Shown here in pieces: positions 9,299 through 17,512 of a stretch of 64,000 nt of DNA. How positions within the stretch are numbered: position 1 is the stretch's first letter; the number at the start of each line of letters is the position of its first letter. The stretch lies in assembly GCA_021324775.1 (NCBI GenBank), contig JAJPIM010000036.1, positions 1 to 64,000 of the forward strand, read 5' to 3'. Made by a program: the position numbers and the translations under genes. The notes beneath the pieces are model-generated. The model did no database searches, was not told the origin of the DNA, and worked only from the letters and a program-made list of their open reading frames with translations. This stretch comes from Gemmatimonadota bacterium. GTDB taxonomy: Bacteria > Gemmatimonadota > Gemmatimonadetes > Gemmatimonadales > Gemmatimonadaceae.

Positions 9299-10081
9299 AT
9301 GGCAGAGAATGAAACTCCCGCAGCCGGCACGCCGGCCACACCGCGCTCGGCCCGTTCGGGCGGTGCGCGGTCTGGCGGTGGGCGCGGAGGCCGAGGCGGA
9401 CCTGGTGGCGGCCGAGGTGGGCCCGGAGGCGGGCGTGGTGGGCCCGGGGGCGGGCGCGGTGGTCCTGGGGGCGGCGGGCGCTCCGGAGGCGGTGGCGGTG
9501 GTGGCGGCCGGGATGGTGACCGGCGCTCGCGGGGTGGCGATGGCCGCGGCGACGGAGGCCGCGAGGGCGGCGAGCTTCTCGAGAACGTGATCGCGATCAA
9601 CCGTGTCGCCAAGGTCGTCAAGGGTGGCCGCCGGTTTTCGTTCAACGCGCTCGTGGCGGTCGGCGACGGCCAGGGCAAGGTCGGGTTCGCGACGGGCAAG
9701 GCGAACGAAGTGTCGGAGGCCGTCCGCAAGGCGGTGGACGCCGCACGCCGGCGCATGGCGGCAATCCCGCTGACGGGCAGCACGATCCCCCACGAGGTGA
9801 TCGGCGAGCACGGTGCGGGGCGGGTGCTCATGAAGCCCGCGGCGCCAGGTGCCGGTGTCATCGCCGGCGGGGCGGTGCGCGCGATCATGGAATGCGCGGG
9901 CATCTCCGACATCCTGACGAAGAGCCTGGGCTCGACCAACCCGCACAACATGGTGCTGGCCGCGCTGGATGGGCTGCATCAACTGACGACGGTCGAAGAC
10001 ATCGCGCGCGAGCGCGGAGTCGACGCGGCGAGCATCGGGTACCGTTCCCGCGCCCGCTCCAAGGAGACGGTGCATGCCTAG
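9299..10081 (+). CDS. rpsE: 30S ribosomal protein S5 with Gly/Arg-rich N-terminus
   Basis: S5 (uS5), important for decoding fidelity. The core starts near residue 95 ([21 protein letters not shown]) and includes GHGAGRV-type loop [12 protein letters not shown] and [13 protein letters not shown]. The preceding 90 residues are almost pure Gly/Arg/Ser/Pro (repeating GGRGGPGG units), so the protein has 260 residues against about 165. The composition resembles RGG-type RNA-binding tails of other proteins, but function is unknown. The last 8 nt overlap rpmD. Confidence 0.94.
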   Translation: MAENETPAAGTPATPRSARSGGARSGGGRGGRGGPGGGRGGPGGGRGGPGGGRGGPGGGGRSGGGGGGGGRDGDRRSRGGDGRGDGGREGGELLENVIAINRVAKVVKGGRRFSFNALVAVGDGQGKVGFATGKANEVSEAVRKAVDAARRRMAAIPLTGSTIPHEVIGEHGAGRVLMKPAAPGAGVIAGGAVRAIMECAGISDILTKSLGSTNPHNMVLAALDGLHQLTTVEDIARERGVDAASIGYRSRARSKETVHA

Positions 10082-10325
10082 ACGATTCGTTTGGCATCCG
10101 GGCCGCGGCCCGGACTACACACCCAAGGCGACCACCACGACGGGCAAGGTCGAGATCCGGCAGGTCCGCAGCGGGATCGGCCATTCGTCGCGCATGCGCG
10201 AGACGCTGCGGGCGCTGGGATTGCGACACCACCAGGCGGTGGTGATCCGGGAGCACACGCCGGCCGTGGCCGGCCAGATCAAGCGCGTGCGCCATTTGGT
10301 CCGCGTCACGCCAGTGGGGAAGTAA
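10074..10325 (+). CDS. rpmD: 50S ribosomal protein L30
   Basis: L30 (uL30), 83 residues. The central [30 protein letters not shown] matches the L30 fold. The N-terminus has about 20 extra residues relative to the common 60-residue protein. The ATG at 10074 lies within the end of rpsE (8 nt overlap), and the stop is 1 nt before rplO, the usual rpsE-rpmD-rplO order. Confidence 0.93.
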   Translation: MPRRFVWHPGRGPDYTPKATTTTGKVEIRQVRSGIGHSSRMRETLRALGLRHHQAVVIREHTPAVAGQIKRVRHLVRVTPVGK

Positions 10326-10326
10326 G

Positions 10327-10800
10327 ATGGCAGACGATCGTTCGAAGCACATCGGGCTCGACAGCCTGCCACCGGCACTCGGGTCGCATCGCAACCGGAA
10401 GCGGCTCGGCCGGGGTCCCGGGTCCGGGACAGGCAAGACGTCGGGCAAGGGCACGAAGGGTATCAAAGCGCGGGCCGGGCATCACGGACCGGGCGGCGGC
10501 AAGCCACATTTCGAGGGTGGCCAGATGCCGCTCACCCGCCGGGTGCCGAAGCGCGGCTTCACGAATCCGTTCCGCGTCGAGTCGCAACTGGTTCGTCTCG
10601 ATGCACTGGGACAGCTTCCGGCGGATGCGGAGGTGACGCGCGAGACACTGGCGGAGGCGGGATTGATCCGGACGGTGAAGGGACCGGCGAAGCTGCTGGC
10701 GAACGGCGCGGTGCCGCGGGCGGTGACAGTGCGCGGGGTGAAAGTCAGCGCCGGTGCGCGCGACAAGATCCTGGCGGCGGGCGGCCGGGTCGAGGAGTAG
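10327..10800 (+). CDS. rplO: 50S ribosomal protein L15
   Basis: L15 (uL15), 157 residues. The Gly/Lys-rich N-terminal arm ([19 protein letters not shown]) and the motif [20 protein letters not shown] identify it. The C-terminal globular part ends [16 protein letters not shown]. It is the last ribosomal protein gene in the window and is followed by a strong hairpin before secY. Confidence 0.97.
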   Translation: MADDRSKHIGLDSLPPALGSHRNRKRLGRGPGSGTGKTSGKGTKGIKARAGHHGPGGGKPHFEGGQMPLTRRVPKRGFTNPFRVESQLVRLDALGQLPADAEVTRETLAEAGLIRTVKGPAKLLANGAVPRAVTVRGVKVSAGARDKILAAGGRVEE

Positions 10801-10812
10801 GGATCCAGAAGC

Positions 10813-10836
10813 GCGGGCCGCCGGCTGGCGGCCCGC
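10813..10836 (+). terminator. Hairpin between rplO and secY
   Basis: A perfect 10-bp stem (GCGGGCCGCC and GGCGGCCCGC) with a GGCT loop, followed by CGTCTTT. The T tract is short, so this is more likely a partial terminator, attenuator or RNA-stability hairpin than a full stop. secY starts 22 nt further on. Confidence 0.6.
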
Positions 10837-10857
10837 CGTCTTTACGCAGGGGCAGTC

Positions 10858-12198
10858 ATGGCGAAACCCAATCCCGCGGCCGCGGTCGCGAACATCTGGA
10901 AGACGACGGAGCTGAAGGACAAGATCGTCTTCACACTGTTGTGTTTGCTGATCTACCGTGTCGGCTCGCACATCACGGTTCCGGGTGTGAACGTGCTTGC
11001 ACTCACGGACTTCTTCGCCAATCAGGGGAAGGGCGGGCTTCTCGGGTTGTACGACCTGTTCGTCGGCGGCGGCCTGTCGCGGGCGACGGTGTTCGCGCTC
11101 GGCATCATGCCGTATATCTCCGCCAGCATCTTCATGCAGATCGCGGGCGCGGTCCTGCCGCAGATCGACAAGATGCAGAAGGAGGAGGAGGGGCGGCAGC
11201 GGATCAACCAGTGGACGCGCTACATCACGGTCGCGCTGGCGGTCGTGCAGGGATACGGCTTCGCGCTGTTCACGGAGACGCTGCCCAACGCGGTCGCGAA
11301 TCCCGGCCTGACGTTCAAGGTCCTGATGGTGCTCTTCCTCACGACAGGCGCGATCTTCGTGATGTGGCTCGGTGAGCAGATCACCGAGCGCGGCGTTGGA
11401 AACGGCGCCAGTCTCATCATCTTCTTCTCGATCGTCGAGCGGTTCTGGCCCGGGATCTTCGACACCGTCCGGTACATCCAGACGGGCGCCACGAACGTCG
11501 TGAAGCTGCTCGCGCTCGGCGCGATCATGGTGGGTGTCGTCGCCGGCGTCATCGCGATTACGGTCGCCGCGCGGAAAGTGCCGATCCAGATTCCGCAGCG
11601 TACGATGGCGCGGGGGCGCATGCGCGATGGCGCCAAGAGCTTCATCCCCCTGCGCATCAACTCCGCGGGCGTGATGCCGATCATCTTCGCGCAGTCGGTA
11701 GTCGTCGTGCCGGGCGCCCTCGCGCAGTTCAGCGGCAAGCCGTGGGCTCGTGATGCCGCCGACTACATGCGCCCCGGCTCCTGGCTCTACTTCGCGCTCA
11801 TGGCGATTCTCATCGTCTTTTTCACCTACTTCTACACGTCGATCATCTTCAATCCCGTCGATCTGGCCGAGAACCTCAAGAAGCAGGGCGGGTTCATTCC
11901 AGGGGTGAAGCCGGGCTCGAAGACCGCCGAGTACATCGATGAGGTGATGTCGAGGATCACGCTGCCGGGCGCGGTGTTTCTCACGTTCATCGCGCTGTTG
12001 CCGGTGTGGATCGCGGATCAGATCAACGTGCCGTTCCGGTTCGGTGGCACCTCTCTGCTGATCGTGGTGGGCGTCGCGCTCGACACGGTCACCAACATGC
12101 AGCAGCATCTGCTGCTGCGGAAATACGACGGGTTCATGAAGAAGGGTGGGCGTGCGCCGCGTGGTGCCGGCATGGGGTCGCCGGTCGGCGGTTTCTGA
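10858..12198 (+). CDS. secY: Preprotein translocase subunit SecY
   Basis: SecY, 446 residues, the channel-forming subunit of the Sec translocon in the inner membrane. Ten membrane segments can be traced. FTLLCLLIYRVGSHITVPGV is the first; the cytoplasmic loop with KVPIQIPQRTMARGRM and the segment PLRINSAGVMPIIFA are conserved. An insert-free, normal-length protein. It keeps its usual position after rplO and is followed 2 nt later by adk. Confidence 0.98.
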   Translation: MAKPNPAAAVANIWKTTELKDKIVFTLLCLLIYRVGSHITVPGVNVLALTDFFANQGKGGLLGLYDLFVGGGLSRATVFALGIMPYISASIFMQIAGAVLPQIDKMQKEEEGRQRINQWTRYITVALAVVQGYGFALFTETLPNAVANPGLTFKVLMVLFLTTGAIFVMWLGEQITERGVGNGASLIIFFSIVERFWPGIFDTVRYIQTGATNVVKLLALGAIMVGVVAGVIAITVAARKVPIQIPQRTMARGRMRDGAKSFIPLRINSAGVMPIIFAQSVVVVPGALAQFSGKPWARDAADYMRPGSWLYFALMAILIVFFTYFYTSIIFNPVDLAENLKKQGGFIPGVKPGSKTAEYIDEVMSRITLPGAVFLTFIALLPVWIADQINVPFRFGGTSLLIVVGVALDTVTNMQQHLLLRKYDGFMKKGGRAPRGAGMGSPVGGF

Positions 12199-12200
12199 CC

Positions 12201-12869
12201 GTGCCCGGCGCCGCCGCCGGAGACGGCGAGCGAACGATCGTCGTGCTGCTCGGTCCGCCGGGTGCCGGGAAGGGCACGCAAGGCGAGCAACTCGCGGCGG
12301 CCCTGGGGATTCCGAAAATCTCGACCGGTGATGTGCTGCGTGCGGCCGTGCGCGATGGCACCGCGCTGGGGCGCGAAGCCAAGGCGTTCATGGAACGCGG
12401 TGATCTCGTCCCGGATCCCGTGATTCTCGGGATCATGAAGGATGCGTTGAGCCAGCCGTCGGCCGCGCGGGGCGCGATCCTCGATGGCGTGGTGCGCACG
12501 GTGCCCCAGGCCGAGGGGCTGCAGACGGCCTTGAGCCAGCTCGGGCGGGTCACGACGGTCGTGCTGGTATTCGCGATCGACGACGACGTACTGGTTCGGC
12601 GGATCAGTGAGCGCACCGTGTGTGAAGCATGCCAGACGCCCTACACCGGGCACATGCCCGGCAGCGCGTGCCCCAAGTGCGGCGGGAGGCTCGTGCGGCG
12701 GGCTGACGACGAGCCGGACGCGGTGCGCCAGCGTCTCAAGGTGTATCACGCGCAGACCGCGCCGGTGATCACCTGGTACGCGACGCATGGCGTGCGCGTC
12801 GTACCGATCGACGCCGTGGGTACGCGCTCGGAGGTGCAGGCCCGTGTACTTCGCGCATTCTCGCGCTGA
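12201..12869 (+). CDS. adk: Adenylate kinase, zinc-lid type
   Basis: Interconverts ATP + AMP and 2 ADP. Taken from GTG at 12201 (2 nt after secY) it has 222 residues. The P-loop GPPGAGKGT is at residues 18-26. The lid has four cysteines (C141, C144, C157, C160), a structural zinc site. An oddity: the AMP-site motif, normally DGFPRT, reads DGVVRT (residues 95-100). The catalytic arginine R99 is kept but F and P are replaced. The sequence after it (VPQAEGL) is normal. secY-adk-map is the classical order. Confidence 0.95.
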   Translation: MPGAAAGDGERTIVVLLGPPGAGKGTQGEQLAAALGIPKISTGDVLRAAVRDGTALGREAKAFMERGDLVPDPVILGIMKDALSQPSAARGAILDGVVRTVPQAEGLQTALSQLGRVTTVVLVFAIDDDVLVRRISERTVCEACQTPYTGHMPGSACPKCGGRLVRRADDEPDAVRQRLKVYHAQTAPVITWYATHGVRVVPIDAVGTRSEVQARVLRAFSR

Positions 12870-12913
12870 CTCGATCCGTGCCGTCCGGCCCGCAGCGCTT
12901 CGGTAGCGGCTCA

Positions 12914-13666
12914 ATGATACAGCTCAAGTCTCCGCGCGAGATCGAGATCATGGCACGTGGCGGCCGCATCCTCGGCGAGGCGCTCCGCCTGGTCGCGGCC
13001 CGGACCGCGCCGGGAGTCACCACCGGCGACCTGGACGATCTCGCCGATGACTTCATCCGGAGCCATGAAGGAGCCGTGCCGGCCTTCAAGGGCCTCTATG
13101 GGTTTCCCGGGAGCATCTGTTTGTCGATCAACCAGGAGATCGTGCACGGGATCCCGTCGCCGAAGCGCGAGCTGCGAGAGGGCGACATCCTGTCGATCGA
13201 CGTGGGCGTGAAGTACCAGGGGTACTACACGGACGGCGCGGTCACCGTGCCGGTGGGTGCGGTACCGAAGGAATCCGAGCGGTTACTCGCCGTCACGCAG
13301 GAAGCGCTCTCCGCCGGGATCTCGGCGGCGACGCCGGGCAACCATCTCGGGGACATCGGTGCCGCGATTTCGGCCGTCGTGTCGCGGGCTCACCTGTCGC
13401 TGGCCAAGGATCTCGTAGGCCACGGTGTCGGCCTCGAACCGCACGAGGAGCCTCAGGTGCCGAACGAGGGGAAGCCGAAGCGGGGCACCCAACTCGTCCC
13501 CGGCCTCACGATTGCGATCGAGCCGATGGTCAATCTCGGCGTGGCGGCGACGCGGACGCTCTCCGACCGGTGGACGGTAGTGACGGCGGATGGCAAACGG
13601 TCGGCCCATTTCGAGCACACGGTGGCGATCACCGGTGAAGGGCCGCGGATCCTGACGGCGGCGTAG
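12914..13666 (+). CDS. map: Methionine aminopeptidase, type I
   Basis: Removes the initiator methionine from nascent proteins. 250 residues from the ATG at 12914 (MIQLKSPREIEIMARGG); a GTG at 12878 in frame is less likely because the ATG gives the standard N-terminus. Metal ligands are visible in IDVGVKYQGYYTDGAVTVPVG (two Asp), in GHGVGLEPHEEP (His) and in TIAIEPMV and FEHTVAIT (Glu). It follows adk by 44 nt. Here the spc-operon run ends; a convergent gene follows instead of infA. Confidence 0.96.
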   Translation: MIQLKSPREIEIMARGGRILGEALRLVAARTAPGVTTGDLDDLADDFIRSHEGAVPAFKGLYGFPGSICLSINQEIVHGIPSPKRELREGDILSIDVGVKYQGYYTDGAVTVPVGAVPKESERLLAVTQEALSAGISAATPGNHLGDIGAAISAVVSRAHLSLAKDLVGHGVGLEPHEEPQVPNEGKPKRGTQLVPGLTIAIEPMVNLGVAATRTLSDRWTVVTADGKRSAHFEHTVAITGEGPRILTAA

Positions 13667-13725
13667 AGAGCGGCGCAGCCGGCGCCGGGGGCGTCGCTGG
13701 AGGCGCATCGGGCAATCACCGACGA

Positions 13726-13767
13726 GGGGCCGTTCGAGAACGGCCCCTGCTGCCCTCGACGACTGGG
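13726..13767 (+). repeat. Dispersed palindromic element, copy 1 (between convergent genes)
   Basis: A perfect inverted repeat (GGGGCCGTTC, centre GA, GAACGGCCCC; 13726-13747) followed by TGCTGCCCTCGACGACTGGG. The same tail follows similar palindromes at 43708 and 49246. A second hairpin (GGTTTCG, GTG, CGAAACC; 13784-13800), followed by a shorter CCTGCTGGACGATTGGG, looks like a degenerate further copy. Between convergent map and ftcD it may act as a bidirectional terminator, although no T-run is present. Confidence 0.8.
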
Positions 13768-13833
13768 AATTGCGGCTGCGACTGGTTTCGGTGCGAAACC
13801 GTCGCGCGCACCTGCTGGACGATTGGGGGCTTC

Positions 13834-15351
13834 CTACAGGTGCCTCTCTACTTCCTCGGTCGCCATGGATGCCGCGTGGGTGGTTGCACCCACCAGCCGC
13901 TCGGCTTCTTCGGCCAGCTCGCGGCCGCGGGCCGGGTCGCCAAGGCCGGCCACATTGATCCGCACGTTGTAGGCGGCACCGCGGCACGCGGCCTCGGCGA
14001 GCAGCGCCGCGACCCCGGCATCGGAGACCGCGTTGGGGTTGCCGCTGATGGCCGCGGTGGCCGCGAGCTGTGCGACTCGCAGGCACGCCTGCGCTGTCTC
14101 CAGCGGGACGCGTGCGGCGCCCAGGAGCGCCTCCGTGATCGCCTCGCGGCGCGCTGCGGCTGCGGCTTCCGGCACCTTGGGCATCTTGTACGCGGCCGAG
14201 ACGGCGGCGTAGGAGTCTGCGTCGCGCGCGACGAGGCCGGACAGGGTGGCCGCCAGCGCCGAAGATTGCTCGAGGACGCCGCGCATCTCCGCGTCGGCCT
14301 GCGCGAACTTCGGCCGGCCGACCGTGAGACCGGCGACCATCTGTGCGAGAGCCGCGGCGAGGGCGCCGACGTGCGCCGCAACGCTGCCGCCGCCGGGCGT
14401 GGGGGCAGGGGACGCGACGGCCGCCGTGAAGGCGGACAGGGAGGGCTCGGCCGAGCCCGACGAGCGGATCTGATGCTCGAGCAATTGTTCCGGTGTGAAC
14501 CCGCGGAGCTGGATATGCCGGACGCCCGCATCGAGCAGCACCCGCTCTGGGATGAGGCCGACCAGCTCACTCCAGGTGGGCGTGACGCCAAGCGCTTGCG
14601 CCTCGGTGCGGACGGCCTCGAATGCGCGATGCAGCGGTGTCTGGTCGGTGTCGACCAGATTCATCGACACCTGCGCCTGGCCGTCGACTTCGAGGCCGAG
14701 CGCCTTGACGTAGCGCAGGCCGCCGGATGAGCCGCGCACGGCTTTGGCGACCTGTTTGGCGATTGCGAGGTTACTGGCGGGGCCCAGGTAGACGTTGAAG
14801 GCCACGAGGAATGGCCGGGCGCCGATGGCAACCGCGCCGGCCGTGGGGTGCATCTCACGGGGCCCGAAGTCCGGCGCGCGTTTGGGGTCCGTGCGGATCA
14901 GGTCGCGAAGGCCCTCGTATTCGCCGCGCCGCACGTCGGCCAGGTTCTCGCGATCGGGGCGGGTGGCGGCCCGCTCGTAGAGGTACACCGGGATCGAGAG
15001 CTCACGTCCGACGCGTTCGCCGAGTGTTCGGGCGAGGCCGACGCAGTCCTGCATCGATGCGCCCTCGAGGGGGACGAAAGGGACCACATCCGTTGCGCCG
15101 ATGCGTGGGTGCGCGCCGTGGTGCGTCTGGAGATCGATGAGCGTCTGTGCCGCGCGGATGCCCGCGAAGGCCGCGTCGGCGGCCGTGGCGACGGGTGCGA
15201 CGAACGTGACCACCGTGCGGTTGTGCGATGTGTCGGACGACACGTCGAGAATCGTCACCTGTGGGACGGCGGCGATCGCGTCGCGGATCTGGCGGATGAT
15301 CTCGGGGCGCTGGCCCTCGGAGAAATTGGGAACGCATTCGACGAGCGGCAT
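13834..15351 (-). CDS. ftcD: Bifunctional glutamate formimidoyltransferase / formimidoyl-THF cyclodeaminase
   Basis: A fusion of both activities of the last steps of histidine degradation: transfer of the formimino group from formiminoglutamate to THF, then cyclodeamination to 5,10-methenyl-THF. Residues 1-300 are the transferase (VECVPNFSEGQRPE, VLDVSSDTSHNRTV-like stretch, HHGAHPRIGATDVVPF). Residues about 310-505 are the cyclodeaminase (ASPAPTPGGGSVAAHVGALAAAL, SGNPNAVSDAGVAALLAEAA). At 505 residues it is close to the animal-type fused enzyme. No other hut genes are near. Confidence 0.95.
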   Translation of the reverse strand: MPLVECVPNFSEGQRPEIIRQIRDAIAAVPQVTILDVSSDTSHNRTVVTFVAPVATAADAAFAGIRAAQTLIDLQTHHGAHPRIGATDVVPFVPLEGASMQDCVGLARTLGERVGRELSIPVYLYERAATRPDRENLADVRRGEYEGLRDLIRTDPKRAPDFGPREMHPTAGAVAIGARPFLVAFNVYLGPASNLAIAKQVAKAVRGSSGGLRYVKALGLEVDGQAQVSMNLVDTDQTPLHRAFEAVRTEAQALGVTPTWSELVGLIPERVLLDAGVRHIQLRGFTPEQLLEHQIRSSGSAEPSLSAFTAAVASPAPTPGGGSVAAHVGALAAALAQMVAGLTVGRPKFAQADAEMRGVLEQSSALAATLSGLVARDADSYAAVSAAYKMPKVPEAAAAARREAITEALLGAARVPLETAQACLRVAQLAATAAISGNPNAVSDAGVAALLAEAACRGAAYNVRINVAGLGDPARGRELAEEAERLVGATTHAASMATEEVERHL

Positions 15352-15363
15352 GGCGGGACGGGC

Positions 15364-15525
15364 TAGGGAATTAGGGGCTAGGGACTAGGGATTAGGGACT
15401 AGGGATTAGGGACTAGGGATTGGGGACTAGGGATTAGGGACTAGGGATTAGGGACTAGGGATTAGGGACTAGGGATTGGGGACTAGGGATTAGGGACTAG
15501 GGATTGGGGACTAGGGATTAGGGAA
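15364..15525. repeat. GGGAYTA heptanucleotide array (array C)
   Basis: Tandem heptads GGGATTA / GGGACTA on the plus strand between ftcD and the inositol-phosphatase family gene, both of which are on the minus strand; a transcript of those genes would be C-rich here. The unit is a variant of the GGGGAYT arrays at 88 and 4917 and includes TTAGGG, the vertebrate telomere repeat, by chance of composition. Confidence 0.93.
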
Positions 15526-15538
15526 AAACAGTAGAGAG

Positions 15539-16372
15539 TCATGGCGGGCCGGCGCTGGCGCGGGGCTGCGAAAGCGTTTCGAGCAGCCATTGGTGTATCG
15601 CGGGATTGCCGGCGACGACCGACGTGTGAGCGACCGGAGCGGGTGCACCGGACAGATCGGTCACCACGCCGCCGGCCTCACGGATGATGAGGACGCCGGC
15701 CGCGATATCCCAGGGGGCGAGGGTCAGCTCCCAGAACCCTTCGAACCGGCCGCAGGCGACGTCGCACAGATCGAGGGCGGCCGAGCCCGCGCGCCGCAGC
15801 CCGGAGACCTGGCTGCTTACCGCCGCGAATTGCGGCTGGTATTCGGCGAGGCGTTCGAGGTGTGAGAATGGAAATCCGGTGCCGATGAGGGCACGCGACG
15901 GCGTGGTGATCGGTGAGACGGCGATGGGCTGTCCGTTGCGGAAGGCGCCTCCGCCCACGGTGGCCGTGTAGACATCATTGGTGACGGCGTGGTAGACGAC
16001 GCCGGCAGCGAGCGTTCCGTCCGCCACGACGGCGACGGAGACCGCGTACTGCGGATAGCCGTGGAGGAAGTTCGTCGTGCCGTCGAGCGGGTCAGCGACG
16101 AACACGATGCCGCGCCGCGCCGCGAGCGGCGTCGTTCCGGCGAGCTGGGGACTCAACTCTTCCCCCAGCATTTCGGCGTCCGGCAGCGCATCCGCCACCG
16201 TCCGGCGAATGATCCGTTCGGACTCGCGATCGACGTCGGTCACGAAGTCGGCAAAGCCCTTTTCTTCCCATCGTATGTGCGACCGCGACGATGCGAGCGC
16301 CTGGACACGCTGTCCGGCGGTCGTGGCGGCGTGCACCGCGACGGCGAGGAGCGCGGCCGGATCGTGCCGCAT
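15539..16372 (-). CDS. Inositol monophosphatase family protein
   Basis: A Mg-dependent, Li-sensitive phosphatase family member (IMPase/SuhB/HisN-like), 277 residues. Metal-binding motifs are ADFVTDVDRESER, DPLDGTTNFLHGYPQY and the C-terminal WDIAAGVLIIREAGG. The ATG at 16372 is preferred over one at 16417, which would overlap the divergent trpS start. The substrate cannot be read from sequence; inositol-1-phosphate, histidinol phosphate or a housekeeping SuhB role are all open. Array C lies between it and ftcD. Confidence 0.9.
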   Translation of the reverse strand: MRHDPAALLAVAVHAATTAGQRVQALASSRSHIRWEEKGFADFVTDVDRESERIIRRTVADALPDAEMLGEELSPQLAGTTPLAARRGIVFVADPLDGTTNFLHGYPQYAVSVAVVADGTLAAGVVYHAVTNDVYTATVGGGAFRNGQPIAVSPITTPSRALIGTGFPFSHLERLAEYQPQFAAVSSQVSGLRRAGSAALDLCDVACGRFEGFWELTLAPWDIAAGVLIIREAGGVVTDLSGAPAPVAHTSVVAGNPAIHQWLLETLSQPRASAGPP

Positions 16373-16398
16373 CGCTTGCGACGCGCCGGCGTCGTGTC

Positions 16399-16404
16399 TA
16401 GCTT
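16399..16404 (+). promoter_or_regulatory. Candidate -10 box (TAGCTT) for trpS
   Basis: TAGCTT ends 6 nt before the trpS ATG, so transcription would start at or next to the A of the ATG. No Shine-Dalgarno sequence fits in the gap. Boxes of the form TAnnTT stand at the same distance before several other genes in the window. Confidence 0.55.
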
Positions 16405-16410
16405 CGCGCG

Positions 16411-17436
16411 ATGGCACTCGCCACGCCCCGCGTCTTCAGCGGCATCCAGCCGTCCGGTGAGCTGCACATCGGCAATTTCCTCGGCGCGGTTCAGGCCTGG
16501 GTGGAGATCCAGCACCGGTACGAGTCGTACTTCTGCGTGGTGGACTACCACGCCATTACGGTGCCGTACGTCCCACCGGAACTTCGCAGCCGCACGCACG
16601 AGATGGCGATTTCGCTGCTTGCCGCGGGTATCGACCCCAGCGTGGCCACGCTCTTCGTTCAATCAGCGGTGCCGGAACATACCGAGTTGGCGTGGATTTT
16701 CAACACGATCACGCCCCTCGGCGAGCTCGAACGCCAGACACAATTCAAGGACAAGGCGCAGCGGCAGGAGAGCGTTCCCGCCGGGCTGCTCAATTATCCG
16801 GTGTTGCAGGCGGCGGACATCCTTCTCTATCGGGCCGACAGCGTGCCCGTGGGAGAGGACCAGGTGCAGCATCTGGAGCTGACGCGCGAGATCGCGCGGC
16901 GGTGGAATGCGCGGTTCACGCCGGATACACCGTTCTTTCCGGAGCCGAAGGCGCTGTTGACGCCGGCGCGGCGCATCATGGGTCTCGACGGCCAGGCGAA
17001 GATGTCGAAATCGCTCGGCAATACAGTCGGGCTTCTGGAATCACCGGACGAGGTCTGGGCCAAGCTGCGTCCGGCGGTGACGGATCCCAAGCGCGTGCGG
17101 CGCACGGATCCCGGCACGCCGGAAGTCTGCAACATCTACCACCTCCACAAGGCGTTCAATCCGGAGAGTACGGTGGAGATGGTGGCTGGGCAGTGCCGGA
17201 CAGCGGGGTGGGGGTGCCTCGACTGCAAGAAAGTGTTGTTCGAGGGAATGGAGCGATCGCTGGCGCCGATGCGCGCGCGTGCGGCGGACATCCGCAGCCG
17301 GCCGGGTCACGTCGAAGCGGTTCTCGGGGACGGCGCCGCCACGGCGCGGCGGATCGCCCGCGACACCCTGCGCGACGTGAAAGAGATCATGGGCTTGGCA
17401 CCTGACGCCGGTCTCAGGCCTCGCGCGGTGAAATAG
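16411..17436 (+). CDS. trpS: Tryptophanyl-tRNA synthetase
   Basis: Class I synthetase charging tRNA-Trp, 341 residues, the usual bacterial length. The two ATP-site signatures are HIGN (residues 19-22) and KMSKS (197-201). IQPSGELHIGNFLGAV and the middle segment with QLE-like DQVQHLELTREIARRWN are typical. Divergent from the phosphatase gene upstream (38 nt apart). Probably monocistronic, read from a leaderless start. Confidence 0.97.
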   Translation: MALATPRVFSGIQPSGELHIGNFLGAVQAWVEIQHRYESYFCVVDYHAITVPYVPPELRSRTHEMAISLLAAGIDPSVATLFVQSAVPEHTELAWIFNTITPLGELERQTQFKDKAQRQESVPAGLLNYPVLQAADILLYRADSVPVGEDQVQHLELTREIARRWNARFTPDTPFFPEPKALLTPARRIMGLDGQAKMSKSLGNTVGLLESPDEVWAKLRPAVTDPKRVRRTDPGTPEVCNIYHLHKAFNPESTVEMVAGQCRTAGWGCLDCKKVLFEGMERSLAPMRARAADIRSRPGHVEAVLGDGAATARRIARDTLRDVKEIMGLAPDAGLRPRAVK

Positions 17437-17512
17437 CCGCACAAGACCACCAGGCTACAACGACACGGCCACCACCGCAGAGCCGATGGTGGCCGCTCTC
17501 GTTACGTCGCTG

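Noticed and set aside
10306-12108. A 600-residue open frame antisense to rplO and secY
   Set aside because: Shadow frame caused by GC-rich codons; His/Arg/Asp-rich nonsense composition opposite intact, highly conserved genes.
15364-15525. Telomere-like sequence (TTAGGG)
   Set aside because: The unit is a heptad GGGAYTA; TTAGGG arises by overlap and the context is an ordinary bacterial gene pair.
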